From Datura wrightii (taxonomy: Eukaryota; Streptophyta; Magnoliopsida; Solanales; Solanaceae), in contig JASDFA010000027.1 in assembly GCA_035772735.1 (NCBI GenBank), positions 37,058,001 through 37,122,000 of the forward strand: a stretch of 64,000 nucleotides of DNA, given 5' to 3'. The notes under the pieces were generated by a model. The model saw only the letters and a list, made by a program, of their open reading frames with translations, did no database searches and was not told the origin of the DNA. This document shows positions 12,670 to 23,002 of the stretch, one piece after another; position 1 is the first letter of the stretch, and each line of letters opens with the position of its first letter. Made by a program: the position numbers and the translations under genes.

Positions 12670-12826
12670 GTGTGTGGGCAGATAAAAGATTTATCCGTCA
12701 GGCAGGAGCGTAGGACGAGCTCACACTCGAAAAATTAGTAGACGCCGTCAGGTATCTTGCAGGCGTGGACGAGTTACCCCAAGAGGAGCGAATCCCCACT
12801 CTCATTGAGTTCAGGGCCCAAATCTC
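12668..12826. other. GC-richer island between two AT microsatellites, unrecognised
   Basis: About 160 bases of mixed composition, including GTCAGGCAGGAGCGTAGGAC and GAATCCCCACTCTCATTGAG, sit between AT dinucleotide runs in otherwise very AT-rich DNA. There is no ORF, and I do not recognise the sequence as any repeat, tRNA or SINE. It may be a small inserted element whose ends were overrun by AT expansion. Confidence 0.4.
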
Positions 12827-13246
12827 ATATATATATATATATATATATATGATCATAGAAAATTGTTATTAAGAGGATTAAAGAATCAAAAAAAATGATT
12901 GAGGTGCGAGGATTAATTTAACTTTTGAGATTGGTAATACAACACAAAATAAATGAAAAAAAATATTTCACAAAATTAAAAATTGAGAAAGTAAAAAGGA
13001 AGGAAAAAAAGCCAAAAAAGATGACTTCTTGGCCAACGAACTATGTCACATTATCATGCCATATACCACAATTATACACACACACTAGTCATGAACACGT
13101 GCGAACTTAGTATTCATTGTTATGTAACTTGTAGCAAAATAAATTTTATTATGTAAAATGCATACACATTCTCATATATTTGAGTTTAAAACAAAACTTA
13201 TAACATATAAAAAGTTAATTATTGTATCTCATATAACATCTTTAAC

Positions 13247-13853
13247 TAGGGGTGGGCATGGTATGGTATGGTATGGTACGGTATGTATTAAACTTTCGTA
13301 TGGTAATTTTGGTATTCAATTTTTAAAAATACTATATCATCACCATACCAAATTATTTCGGTATGGTTCGGTATTTTAAAGTCTGATTTCGGTATTTTGC
13401 AGTACGATAAATCGGTAATCATAGTTTATTCGACTTCGACTTACATATACACAATAGAGAATTATGACTTCGGCTTTTCAAGAAATATCACGATTATATC
13501 ATACTAACATCTCACATAAAAACGTATAAACTATTTCCTTCTTGAATCTATTACACTAAAAAAATATTTCAACTTAGAGTAGTCAAAATTTTGATGTCTA
13601 AATAACTAGTTTTGTGCTAATATTATTTTATATATTTTCTAGTATTATAATAGTAATATGTATGAATTATATATGTACATATATACTTCGGTATGGTATT
13701 CGATATTTCGATATTTTTTTTTATAAATATCAAATACCAAAATATTTATAAAACTATACCAAATATCATACCACACACCACAATATCAAACCACGATATT
13801 AAAATTTTGATATCAATATGATATTCGGCATATATCATACCATGTCCACCCTA
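13247..13853. mobile_element. hAT-type MITE (607 bp)
   Basis: The left end TAGGGGTGGGCATGGTATGG and the right end, whose reverse complement is TAGGGTGGACATGGTATGA, form imperfect terminal inverted repeats of the TAGGGGTGGGCA type typical of plant hAT-derived MITEs. They are flanked by TCTTTAAC (13239-13246) and TCTTTTAAC (13854-13862), the 8-bp hAT target duplication with one extra T on the right. The interior is rich in GGTATGGTATTCGG-like strings in both orientations and has no transposase ORF. It would depend on a transposase encoded elsewhere. Confidence 0.8.
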
Positions 13854-14000
13854 TCTTTTAACTTCTTAACTCTATTTCCTATCAACACATGACTTGAAAT
13901 AATATTGATCATTTTTTATTTGTGAACACTATACGAATAAAAAAATAAAGAAAGGTCTAGTTACTTCTACTATAAAAGTTTTCATCAGAGCTTCTCATTC

Positions 14001-14086
14001 GGAATTTTCGTAAGAATTTTAACAGCCTTAATTATTTCTATTTACTTTGGAGATCAACACTCTATTAACTGTTAAAAATATTACAC
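14001..14086 (+). repeat. left copy of a duplicated ~90-bp flank
   Basis: Contains TAAGAATTTTAACAGCCTTA, then ATTATTTCTATTTACTTTGG and AGATCAACACTCTATTAACT. A diverged copy of the same segment lies immediately beyond the right LTR at 17853-17945. The copia element therefore inserted between two members of a pre-existing tandem repeat. Confidence 0.7.
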
Positions 14087-14322
14087 TGTTATGAAATAAT
14101 AAAGAAAGAACAAGAATATTGTAGAGAAAGAGAGAAGGAGAGAAGTTCTTATTTCTCTTTGATGGGATTAAATACAATGAAGGAGAACCCCTCTATTTAT
14201 AGGGATAATTTCTCCTAACTTTTCTCCAAAAGATAGACTTTCACAATGATATAAACACATATACCTAGTACAATACAAATACCTTTATAGACATTCACTA
14301 TAATACAAATATGTTTATAACA
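14087..14322 (-). repeat. 3' LTR of young copia element (236 bp)
   Basis: Begins TGTTATGAAATAATAAAG and ends ATGTTTATAACA on the plus strand. It looks base-for-base identical to the copy at 17617-17852 by eye, which points to a recent insertion. On the minus strand it carries a TATA box CTATAAATAG at 14202-14193, and the polypurine tract lies just outside at 14331-14323. Flanking bases TACAC (left) and AACAC (right of the other LTR) match at four of five positions. Confidence 0.9.
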
Positions 14323-14331
14323 CTCCCCCTT
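14323..14331 (-). promoter_or_regulatory. polypurine tract
   Basis: Minus strand reads AAGGGGGAG directly before the LTR start TGTTATAAAC, the purine-rich primer for plus-strand DNA synthesis. Confidence 0.8.
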
Positions 14332-14355
14332 GAATGTCTATTTGATAGATAATGT

Positions 14356-14513
14356 GCCTCGTTAAAACCTTACTAGAAAAAACCCAGTGGGAAAAAAATC
14401 TAGTGAAGGAAAAAGAGTACACATATCTAATAATACGCATTTTGGCTGCCTCGTTAAAAACCTTACAAGGAAAACCCAGTGGGACAAAACCTCGCAAGGG
14501 AAAAAGAGTACAG
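14356..14513 (-). repeat. two copies of a conserved copia 3' region motif
   Basis: Two units (14356-14422 and 14448-14513) share GCCTCGTTAAAA..CCTTAC..AAAACCCAGTGGGA..GGAAAAAGAGTAC. They lie between the RNase H stop and the polypurine tract. I have seen this type of motif repeated near the 3' end of plant copia elements, but I do not know its role. Confidence 0.8.
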
Positions 14514-14519
14514 CGCGTA

Positions 14520-15047
14520 TTAACTCCCCCTAATGAGAACATCCTTGAATCTTTGCATCCCGATCTTGTGCACCATCTTCTTGAAAGTTGCAGTTGGTAG
14601 AGATTTGGTGAATAAATCAGCCACATTATCACTTGAACGAATCTGTTGCACATTGATATCACCATTCTTTTGGAGCTCATGTGTGTAGAAAAACTTTGGC
14701 GAGATGTGCTTCGTTCTATCTCCTTTTATGAATCCTCCCTTTAGTTGTGTTATGCATGCAGCATTATCTTCATACAAAATTGTGGGTACTTTGTCACAGT
14801 TCAAACCACATTTTTCTCTAATGAGATGTATCATGGACCTCAACCACACACATTCTCGGCTTGCTTCATGAATATCTATTATATCAGCATGATTTGATGA
14901 AGCAGCTACCAGAGACTGCTTTATAGATCTCCAAGATATGGCAGTACCTCCACATATGAACACGTAGCCAGTTTGAGATCGAGCTTTGTGTAGGTCAGAT
15001 AGATACCCTGCATTAGCATAATCAACAAGATCCAGACTTGCTAACAA
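14520..15047 (-). pseudogene. copia RNase H domain, N-truncated, catalytic Asp replaced
   Basis: Minus-strand ORF of 175 residues. It shows DLVDYANAGYLSDLHKARSQ, TGYVFICGGTAISWRSIKQS, then SNHADIIDIHEASRECVWLR and the C-terminal ADLFTKSLP block, the order of copia RNase H. The family normally has an Asp where this copy has Asn (YANAGY instead of Y-S/A-DAxY), removing one of the metal-binding acidic residues. The reading frame is otherwise open to its stop at 14520, but RT is missing upstream. The enzyme would degrade the RNA strand of the RNA/DNA hybrid; this copy probably cannot. Confidence 0.8.
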
Positions 15048-16714
15048 ATTAACCGAATGTTATGCCTTATAGTATTAGCAAGATATATTAGTGCAACAAT
15101 CACAGTAAGATATGGTACTTCAGGACCAAGGATTTCCTCATATAAGAATTATGAACAAGTTTAAAGAAACTTGTAAATGCTTCAGGCATTTTGAATCCTT
15201 CATGATTTTCATATAAATTTTATCAAGTGATAGCATTCATTAATATTTAAATGCATGACATCTTCTAGTGTCTGGACTACAGGTCCAATAAGCTTTATGC
15301 TTACCAATACGCATCATTTCACTTGATAATTATTTCTATATCAGCATGCTTTAATAGATGTAGAATTCAGATCCTCACAATCTTTTACAATATTGCGCAC
15401 TATATTGTATCAAAAATATCATCGACGATTAGTTCCAATGCGACATAACTTATTGAGATCTCTTCATTTTTCGTCATTTTCAGGTACCTGAACCTTTGCC
15501 AAGGTTTTATGAAGTGTTATGTCGTGGTGCTTTCTTAAAGCACTTGCCTCATCATTATGACCATCTTAATCACTTGCTCCTCTTCTTTTTCAAGAAGTTA
15601 TATATTTGGAACCGTTTGGTCTATCACGCTTCAGGCGTCTCATAGACTCTATCCTTCAAGGACTTTCCATTGGAGCATTTGCAACTTTTCTTTTTCCCGA
15701 GGATCTAGATAATTCATCCCACACTCAATTTTCAGTTGCTAATCATTTCTCCCCCTAATGTTAGAAAAACTAACATTTACTCCCCAAGCTCATTTGGGGA
15801 CCCATCTTTGTGCGTTGTGGTGGGGCAATTCAATCATATATCGCACATTCAAATTTTAGATGGAATTATTTGGTTCCTGACCCTGGACCAATTGTGATAG
15901 GGGAACCTTGTTGGCTTGATGCATTCAAGTGTTGCTATATGTTAAATAAACGTATCTCATACCAAATTTTATTTGGGAGTTTTATTCTCATAACCAATGA
16001 TTTAGCTATAATTGGAGGCATACAATTTTTGCTAAACCAACATAGATATGAATCAGCATTATCAACATGATTTTATAATTTGGAACTATGCTCTTAATTT
16101 AATAATTCGAGCAACAATCTTGCAAAAATCAATTGCAAGTTGATATCAAAACACATGTGACCATACCATAGATGCATCTGTTAGCAAATGGTTCACATGG
16201 TAGGTGAACGGGCCCATATTCACCCTTTTATAAGTTCCAAAATTTCAGGAAATATAATTCCAATCTTAGCTGATCAAGATCATTCTATGATGAGAACAAG
16301 CAACACAAGAGAATTCTTGAAGAATCTTTTATTTCTTCAACATATAGCCACGTGAATTCTCAATTATTTTTGCATCACATTTGAACCGGGATGGCCAACC
16401 GGTTATGCCAACTTATTTCAGTAAACTTCTGGTTTACTTTCGTATGTGATTTCATCATCATACCCATATTTATGTACTACAAATAAAAAAAACCGTCAGG
16501 TAATCTTTTACATAAATATTTATAACCCGCTTCAATTGTAGTAGCATGAAGATATTAGATCTTCCCATAATTTATAGTCTCATTTTTTTTTCAATGTCAT
16601 TGAAACTTATAAGTTTCCTTTTGAGACTTAATACAACAATTTCATTCCTTCAGGTAGTAATACATTAGCTCTTCCGGAGCTCTCAATTAATTTTGTATAC
16701 TACCACATATTCAA

Positions 16715-17026
16715 TCATATCAAAATAGTTTCTCCACATAGTTTCAATTTTGAAACAATTTTGAATGTTGATGAACTATACTCATGAACAGACGTATAGT
16801 CTTGATGAATCCAATCATATCGTGCCTTTGGGTGGATGACCATCTTCAGGTGGTCATACCTTTCTTTTAGGCTATTCCACAAAACAAGTGGATCCTTAAT
16901 CATGAGATATTCAATTTTAAGAATTTCGTCAAGATGATGACGCAAGAATATCATAACCTTAGCACGATCATGATTTGATGCTTTGTTTTCACTTTTAATG
17001 GTGTCTCCAAGACCCATTGCATCCAT
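16715..17026 (-). pseudogene. copia Gag (UBN2-type) fragment
   Basis: A 103-residue minus-strand ORF containing LVLWNSLKERYDHLKMVIHP, KARYDWIHQDYTSVHEYSSS and TFKIVSKLKLCGE, the core of copia gag polyproteins (UBN2/Retrotran_gag). It sits about 0.6 kb inside the 5' LTR, as expected for gag. The usual N-terminal part and the zinc knuckle are missing or out of frame; an adjacent 46-bp duplication (about 17000-17092) disturbs the start. Confidence 0.75.
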
Positions 17027-17092
17027 ATGGATTTTGATGCTTTGTTGGTGTCTCCAAGACCCATTGCATCCATATGGATTTTTGATGCTTTG
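17000..17092 (+). repeat. 46-bp tandem duplication at the gag start
   Basis: GGTGTCTCCAAGACCCATTG followed by CATCCATATGGATTTTGATG occurs twice in direct succession (about 17002 and 17048). Confidence 0.85.
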
Positions 17093-17304
17093 ATTTCCCT
17101 TCAGGGACTAGATCTGTATTAGATCTATATTTGTAACATTTATCAAAGTTGTCAATTTCTCATTCTTCAGGAATGGAACATGATCATCAAAATATGTCTT
17201 AACCACATAAGGTATGATAGCTTAAAACCTCTTTTAAGATATTGCTACTTCGGGAGCAAATCGAGGTATGCATATAACATAGATGATTTCTCTTACATAT
17301 TTTC

Positions 17305-17430
17305 ACAATATTGTTCTGCTGGAACAAATATATTTTCGCAATATTGTTCTTCTGGAACAAATATATTTTTCACAATATTGTTCTTCTGGAACAAATATAT
17401 TTTTCACAATATTGTTCTTCTGGAACAATT
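17305..17430 (+). repeat. four-copy tandem repeat, about 37 bp
   Basis: Units of CAATATTGTTCTTCTGGAAC plus AAATATATTTTT, four in a row, in the copia 5' leader. The last copy ends AACAATTATGAGG. Confidence 0.9.
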
Positions 17431-17616
17431 ATGAGGCATGAATTGCCAAGTGAATCAATAAGTCGTCCTCAAGTTCATATACAAAATCGATATTGTTATT
17501 AGTAAATACATAAATATCAAGAAATACTAACCTTCATCTTTCTAAGAAAACTTTGATTTTTCTTACCTCAGATCTTTCAAAGTGAGTGCTCAAGGCAGAG
17601 ACTCGTGCTGATAACG

Positions 17617-17852
17617 TGTTATGAAATAATAAAGAAAGAACAAGAATATTGTAGAGAAAGAGAGAAGGAGAGAAGTTCTTATTTCTCTTTGATGGGATTA
17701 AATACAATGAAGGAGAACCCCTCTATTTATAGGGATAATTTCTCCTAACTTTTCTCCAAAAGATAGACTTTCACAATGATATAAACACATATACCTAGTA
17801 CAATACAAATACCTTTATAGACATTCACTATAATACAAATATGTTTATAACA
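17617..17852 (-). repeat. 5' LTR of young copia element (236 bp)
   Basis: Same 236-bp sequence as 14087-14322, with no difference that I could find. Its TATA box CTATAAATAG lies at 17732-17723 on the minus strand and would start transcription towards lower coordinates. Confidence 0.9.
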
Positions 17853-17945
17853 AACACTCTATTTTCATTAGAATTTTAACAACTTTAATTATTTCTACTT
17901 TCTTTAGAGATCAACATTCTATTGACTGTTAAAACTATTAATTAA
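17853..17945 (+). repeat. right copy of the duplicated ~90-bp flank
   Basis: Contains TTAGAATTTTAACAACTTTA, ATTATTTCTACTTTCTTTAG and AGATCAACATTCTATTGACT, a diverged copy of 14001-14086. Confidence 0.7.
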
Positions 17946-18241
17946 TTTAATAATATTCATAATCATAATAAAATTCAAAATTAAAGATATATTAAATCTT
18001 GATAAAAATAATGATAAGGAATGAAATATTTAAAAATAGCTAAATAAATATAACTAAAGCGACCAAAATAGCATTTGATACTCCATTTAAATATGCAAAT
18101 AATTAACATCACTTCTTTACACTACAAAAAACTACTCAAAAACGAGGGTCAATACCGACAGACAGAAGTTAGATTATGATTTTGCCCCTCCATGCACTAA
18201 ATTAAAATTTAATTAAATACTTTAAATAATAATAATAAATA

Positions 18242-18335
18242 AATCTATACTATTCTACAAGTGGAAAATCCCAAAATTAAAAGTTGAAAGATCAATTTGC
18301 CCATTAAATATTAAACGATCATTTTATCTTTCAAT
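18242..18335 (+). mobile_element. possible Helitron 5' end
   Basis: Starts TCTATACTATTCTACAAGTG, which resembles plant Helitron 5' termini (TC followed by TATACTA). It continues with GGAAAATCCCAAAATTAAAA, the motif dispersed through 9.4-12.5 kb. No matching 3' hairpin plus CTRR was found, so this is tentative. Confidence 0.3.
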
Positions 18336-19337
18336 CTAAAACTATTATTATAATATTTTATGCAATAAAAAATAAACTTTTGCATAACAATAAATATTAT
18401 TATTTCAATAAAATTTGCATAGCAAGTATGCATCAAAATTGGAGCTATTATTTTGCCCTTCAAACAAATATTATTTCAAAACATTTTTAGTGAAAAAATA
18501 TAAATATAAATTCAATAAAAATAATAAAAGAAGAAATTCAAAAAAAAAAAAAAGAAGTAAAATCAAAAGAAAGAAAAATATGAAAGATATTTTTTTCTTT
18601 GGCTTATTAAATAGATTTAAAGATTGAATTATTATTATAAAAAATAAAATAAATAAATAAATAAAAATTAATAGTCTCAATATATTTAGTGCTCCAACTT
18701 TTCAAATTCCTTCACACTTAATTCTTGAATTATTTATAAGAGGACATGATGACAGATTCAAGTCCCAGAAGCATATCATAATCATGTTTTTGTACTGCAA
18801 AAAAGATATTTTTTTCTATTTAAGTTAGGATTCTAATTTTCTTTCCTTTGGTTAGCTTAGATAGTTGAGTGATTTTATTTTTTTTTATTTTTTTTTATTT
18901 TTGATTGTTATAGTTGATGGTAATTTTAATGTTATTATTGTAAGTTTCATACTGATGAATGTAAAATTTTCATGATGATAAGGAAAGATTTTTCTACGAT
19001 GTCTTATACCTTTCAATTTCTCTTGTTTAAATATATGTTCCCTCTTATTTTTTTCCATAGAGTTTTGCTTCTAGTATAATTTTCACGTTCTCTTGTGAGA
19101 ATATTTTCCTCCTAATTAATTTTTCTTATGGTGTGAAGATTTTAATTGAATACAATATTTTTGTATCTTTATTTTAATGTCTCTGATATTCTGTTAGTTT
19201 TTTCTTGGCATTTCTCGCCCCTCTATTGCTTTTTCTTAATTTTTAGCTTGTAATATTCCCCTTCAAATTTGTCGTTGCACATCACATACATGTAATTGAA
19301 TTTTGATACGAAAATTTCCGCCGATTCCAACATCTGA

Positions 19338-19432
19338 AATTCTATAAGTTACCTGTTTCACAAATTAATCTATTGGAATTAGGCCCTATTCTATAAGTTA
19401 CCACTTTTACAAATTAATGTATTGGAATTAGG
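19338..19432 (+). repeat. tandem duplication, about 54 bp
   Basis: ATTCTATAAGTTACC..ACAAATTAATSTATTGGAATTAGGCC occurs twice in direct succession with a few differences (S = C or G). Confidence 0.8.
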
Positions 19433-19532
19433 CCTACTGAGCAAAGGCCCCGCTAAAATCCAAAACAGTGACATTACATCTAAACATATATTCAATATTG
19501 AAACTAATAACGAAGTTAGGAGAATCCCCCAA

Positions 19533-19536
<4 letters not shown>

Positions 19537-19576
<40 letters not shown>
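19537..19576 (+). repeat. (AT)n microsatellite
   Basis: About 20 AT dinucleotides. Confidence 0.95.
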
Positions 19577-19580
<4 letters not shown>

Positions 19581-20629
19581 TGATTTATTTGGTTGCCACC
19601 GGTAAAAATACAACCACCAGATTTTGTAGCTGAGTTGTTAAATACTTGTATTTATTTTCTTATGTTTTTTCAGTTGTTAGAATAAAATTTATATTTTTTT
19701 AAAAAAAAATTAATAGCGACTGTAATTTAATTAATATAATTTTATTAATTGATGAATACTTCTTGAAAATATATAATAAATTTTTTTTTTATATTCTAAA
19801 GTGATTTAAGTACTAAGGATAAAGTTAAAAAAAGATGATCAATTATTTCTTAAATTTTAAAACTAGCAATTATTTTAAAATAATTATTGTTAATATATGT
19901 AGCAACTAAAAAAAATTAAAAAAAAATAAATAGTTAGGGACTTCAATTTATCACTTCATTATGACTATGTCGGCAGTGTTTGTGGTGGAAGACCAAAAAG
20001 AACCGGTGCTACCAAAATTATCAAATAAGTGGGTTGAGCTAAAATTGAGTACATTAAAATTAATTGAGTTAATAAATAAATTGGGTTAAAATAGCTTAAA
20101 AGTTATTTGGGTTAAAAATGATTAGGTTGAAATTGGCTAAAAATGAATTGGGTCATGACCCGCTCAATTTGAATTAATTTTTCTGAATGATCCATGTTTT
20201 CCCTACCCCACCTTTATGTAGGTCCACCCATCCCCTACTCAACTCTAACTCAGGATTCGACCTTGACTCGAGACTCGAGACCTGACCCTCGTCCTCAACC
20301 CAAGAGTTTAGACCTAACCTCGACCTAACCCTAACCTGAGACTTGAGAATTGAGCATTAACCCGAAACTTGAGACATGAGATTAGAGACCCGACTTGAGA
20401 CCTGATTTGAGAATCGAGACCCAATCTCAATCCAACGCTACTAAAAAATGATAAAAACTAACCTCGGGGGGCTGGTCTTTATTCTTTTTAAATTTATATT
20501 TTTGTGAAAAAAAAGAGTAGAACTCCTGAGGTCATTTTAAAAAAAAAAATTCCAAAAGCGATCTTTGAAGGTCGATCTTTGCAAAATAAAAAATAATTAA
20601 AAATCGACCTCTCGAGGCCGGTTTTTGCA

Positions 20630-20662
<33 letters not shown>

Positions 20663-20984
20663 TGGCTTCTGAAGATCTGTTTGCATTTTTTCAATCTTTT
20701 GAGATCAATTTTTGAAAATCTTTTAGTGGTGCGAGATCCGACCCTAATCCAGGAGTCAAGATACTATCCGACCACAATCTAAAATTAAAGTCCCCAGCCA
20801 TAAAAACATAAAAATAAATCTCAAATACCAAATACAAATTAAAATTAATCTTAAAAATGGGATAAAAATGAACTAGTATTTAGCTAATTTGAAGATCATT
20901 CATAAATAAATAATAATCAAAAAAAATAATAACAAACAAAAAAAGAAATAATATTGAGCTAAGAATTTTTCAAAAGCAGTTTCT

Positions 20985-21078
20985 ATTCACTCAGACAAGG
21001 GTAAGATCTATATATATCATATCTTTTTCACTCTACTTATGAGATTACACTGAATATATTATTGTTGCAAGTAAATGA
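20985..21078 (+). mobile_element. degraded 3' tail of an RTE-type LINE
   Basis: GGTAAGATCT..CTACTTATGAGATTACACTG and then AATATATTATTGTTG follow the order of the LINE 3' end at 29905-29965 (CCACTTGTGGGATCACACTG, then ATATGTTGTTATTG). Only the tail survives. Confidence 0.5.
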
Positions 21079-23002
21079 AAAAATAAAAAAAGAGTTCTCT
21101 CAAATAAATAAATGGATCCTATCATAGGAAGGATTCAAGAAATTGAAAAAAAAAAAATTAACTATTCCCTCTATTTTAATTTGTTTGTCTTGCTCTTTTT
21201 TCTAGTCCGTTTCAAAAATAATCTCTTTTTTTTTTTGACAACTCTTTAATTTCAACTTTCCACATGACATATTTAAGATCATAACATTAAAAAATATTTT
21301 AATATATTCTACATATTTTGAATTTAAGATCACAAAATTTTAAAAATATATATTTTTAAAATTTTGATAATAAATCAAAACCAAATCAAATAAATGAAAC
21401 GGAAGAAGTATTAACTTGTGTGTTTAAGCAAAAATAACAAAAGTAGATATTGGAACATTAGTTTGGTGGAATTCTCGGAAGTGAATTGAAACCAATGCAA
21501 ACTATGAAGGAACGGGATGGAATTTAGAAGAATTTTCTCAAAAATCTTGTTCTGTCGACAGCTTCCAAATGCTTAAAGACAGTCAATTGATTTTACCAGT
21601 AACTTTGTGAATATGTAATATTGCATTTGACTTGTTTTAGGTGACATTATTTTTTTATGCCTGAAAAATGTTATTTTAACATCCACGCCAAGCCTAAATT
21701 GTTATAGCCTTATAAAAACATCATATTGTTTCTTTAATAATTTATGGTTTCTAGTGAACCTCTCAGTGTGATTTAGATTTGTCAAGTCATTTATAACTAT
21801 ACTGAGATTTAGATTTGTCAAGTCATTTATAACTATTTAGTAAAAACAAGATTCATTTTGATCGAACCACCTAATTTGTTTTGTTTGTTAGTTTATTGTA
21901 CGGCATATTCCATTTCAAGATTCATTGACTGGAATCCGATCATATTTCCATTATACTTATTTTCATTTTATTTAGTTAGTAGAACCTTCTACCTATATAT
22001 TACTCTTATATAAATTCTCCTCTTTCTCTTATTTTGTCTCTAAAGACAGGGAAATAAATTTTTTGGTTATAAATAGAATCAGTTAGTTTGGGGGGGTGGA
22101 GTTCACCCGAATAGAAAGAAAGTTGATTTGATTAGACAATATGCGGTTGGATAGTTTGATTTCTTCTTTTAATCTATGTAAAATGTCAATCGAACACAAG
22201 AAATTGGAGTGTGTGGGTAATTAAAATTGTAAAGATTTTTAACCCAAAAAAGGAAATACAAAGCCACATGCATGATGACCACCAATGCTCACAGTCCGGT
22301 AGTAGAGAGAATCTTTCACACAAATAGGTTTGCATTTGATTGTCAGTGTTTCCATCCCTTCTCCTTCTCTGATGTAAGAAAAAAAAATTTCCCTGAAGTC
22401 ACGCGATGAGAAGTTAAGAGTTGCAGTACATACTTCAAACTCAGCAAACCCTCCTTTTTTCAATGTTCCCGCCTATCTCCATCCCTATTTATTTTTCCCT
22501 TTAAGGAAAGGGAAGAAAAAGATGTAGGTCGACACTAAATGGAATAGAAGTTTAACTCTCCTTTTCAGTTCTACAAGAGAAAAATTGATAGATCCATTTG
22601 TTTTTTTTGATTCAGAGTGAATAAAAAAGAGTCGATGTAAGAGCTCTCATACAAGAAGAGGTGTCTGCAACTATTGGTATAGACTAACAAGAAGAATCAA
22701 CAAGTATGATAGATAATAGATTGCCGTATGAGTTGAAATTGGGTTTGAAGCATCTATCCAGCAACAAACTTGTTTTCATTTTGCTTATTTCCTAGACAAG
22801 GCAAAGGCGACGTGTTTCAATGCCATTTCCGGAATAATAACTTGGAAAATCACATGAACTAGTAGTTATTACAAGCTGATCCACTAAATACATACACACG
22901 AAAACATATGTACTTGTTGCTAAAACCAAACTGCAAAAGTACATTACCTAGTGTAAATTATAAGGGGAAAACAAGAAACACTACCACATCTGATTGCCTG
23001 TT

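Larger units (their letters stand above)
9421..13238. other. AT-rich intergenic DNA with microsatellites and a dispersed repeat family
   Basis: I see no gene here. Several short segments share a motif of the type GGAAGCTTCC..AAGTT(G)AAAAGTTGAATTACnAAAATGTCC in either orientation (about 9505-9570, 9735-9775, 10045-10110, 11195-11255, 12200-12240, 12280-12335, 12475-12530); see findings. Microsatellites are an ACA/ATA trinucleotide run at about 9660-9718 and AT runs at about 10351-10384, 12136-12169, 12632-12667 and 12826-12850. Confidence 0.7.
14323..17616 (-). mobile_element. internal region of a non-autonomous Ty1/copia element
   Basis: Only 3.3 kb separates the two LTRs, compared with roughly 4-5 kb inside a full copia element. 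It keeps a 5' leader, a UBN2-type gag piece (17026-16715) and an RNase H end (15047-14520). Protease, integrase and RT are not recognisable; 15050-16700 holds non-coding AT-rich remnants such as a plus-strand stretch CTCATTTGGGGACCCATC at about 15788. Given the seemingly identical LTRs, I infer it moved recently using proteins supplied by a relative. I saw no canonical TGGTATCAGAGC primer site next to the 5' LTR; the bases there on the minus strand are CGTTATCAGCACGAGTCTC. Confidence 0.8.
17946..22980. other. AT-rich intergenic DNA, no gene seen
   Basis: Contains AT-rich low-complexity DNA, another copy of the dispersed motif family at 18242-18330, an AT microsatellite (about 19537-19576), a GT run (about 20632-20660), small tandem duplications at 19338-19432 and 21768-21838, and a stretch at 20240-20440 built from GAGACCTGA/GAGACTCGA-like words. 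A LINE tail lies at 20985-21078. The region nearest 22980 is the 3' flank of the TOL gene and must hold its 3' UTR and polyadenylation signal; I could not place them. Confidence 0.7.

Noticed and set aside
12690..12826. Possible tRNA or SINE in the GC-richer island
   Set aside because: I could not find convincing A and B boxes or a cloverleaf.
14352..14600. Plus-strand 82-codon frame
   Set aside because: Covers the duplicated copia 3' motif and the end of RNase H on the opposite strand; not a gene.
15810..16070. Plus-strand 86-codon frame (RCGGAIQSYIAHS..)
   Set aside because: Opposite in sense to the copia element in which it lies, with no recognisable domain; treated as non-coding remnant.
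20330..20345. CCTAACCCTAACC as an interstitial telomere
   Set aside because: The plant telomere unit is CCCTAAA; only two imperfect units occur within a word-like block.
20494..20694. Minus-strand 66-codon frame with a Thr-His run
   Set aside because: The run is translated GT microsatellite.
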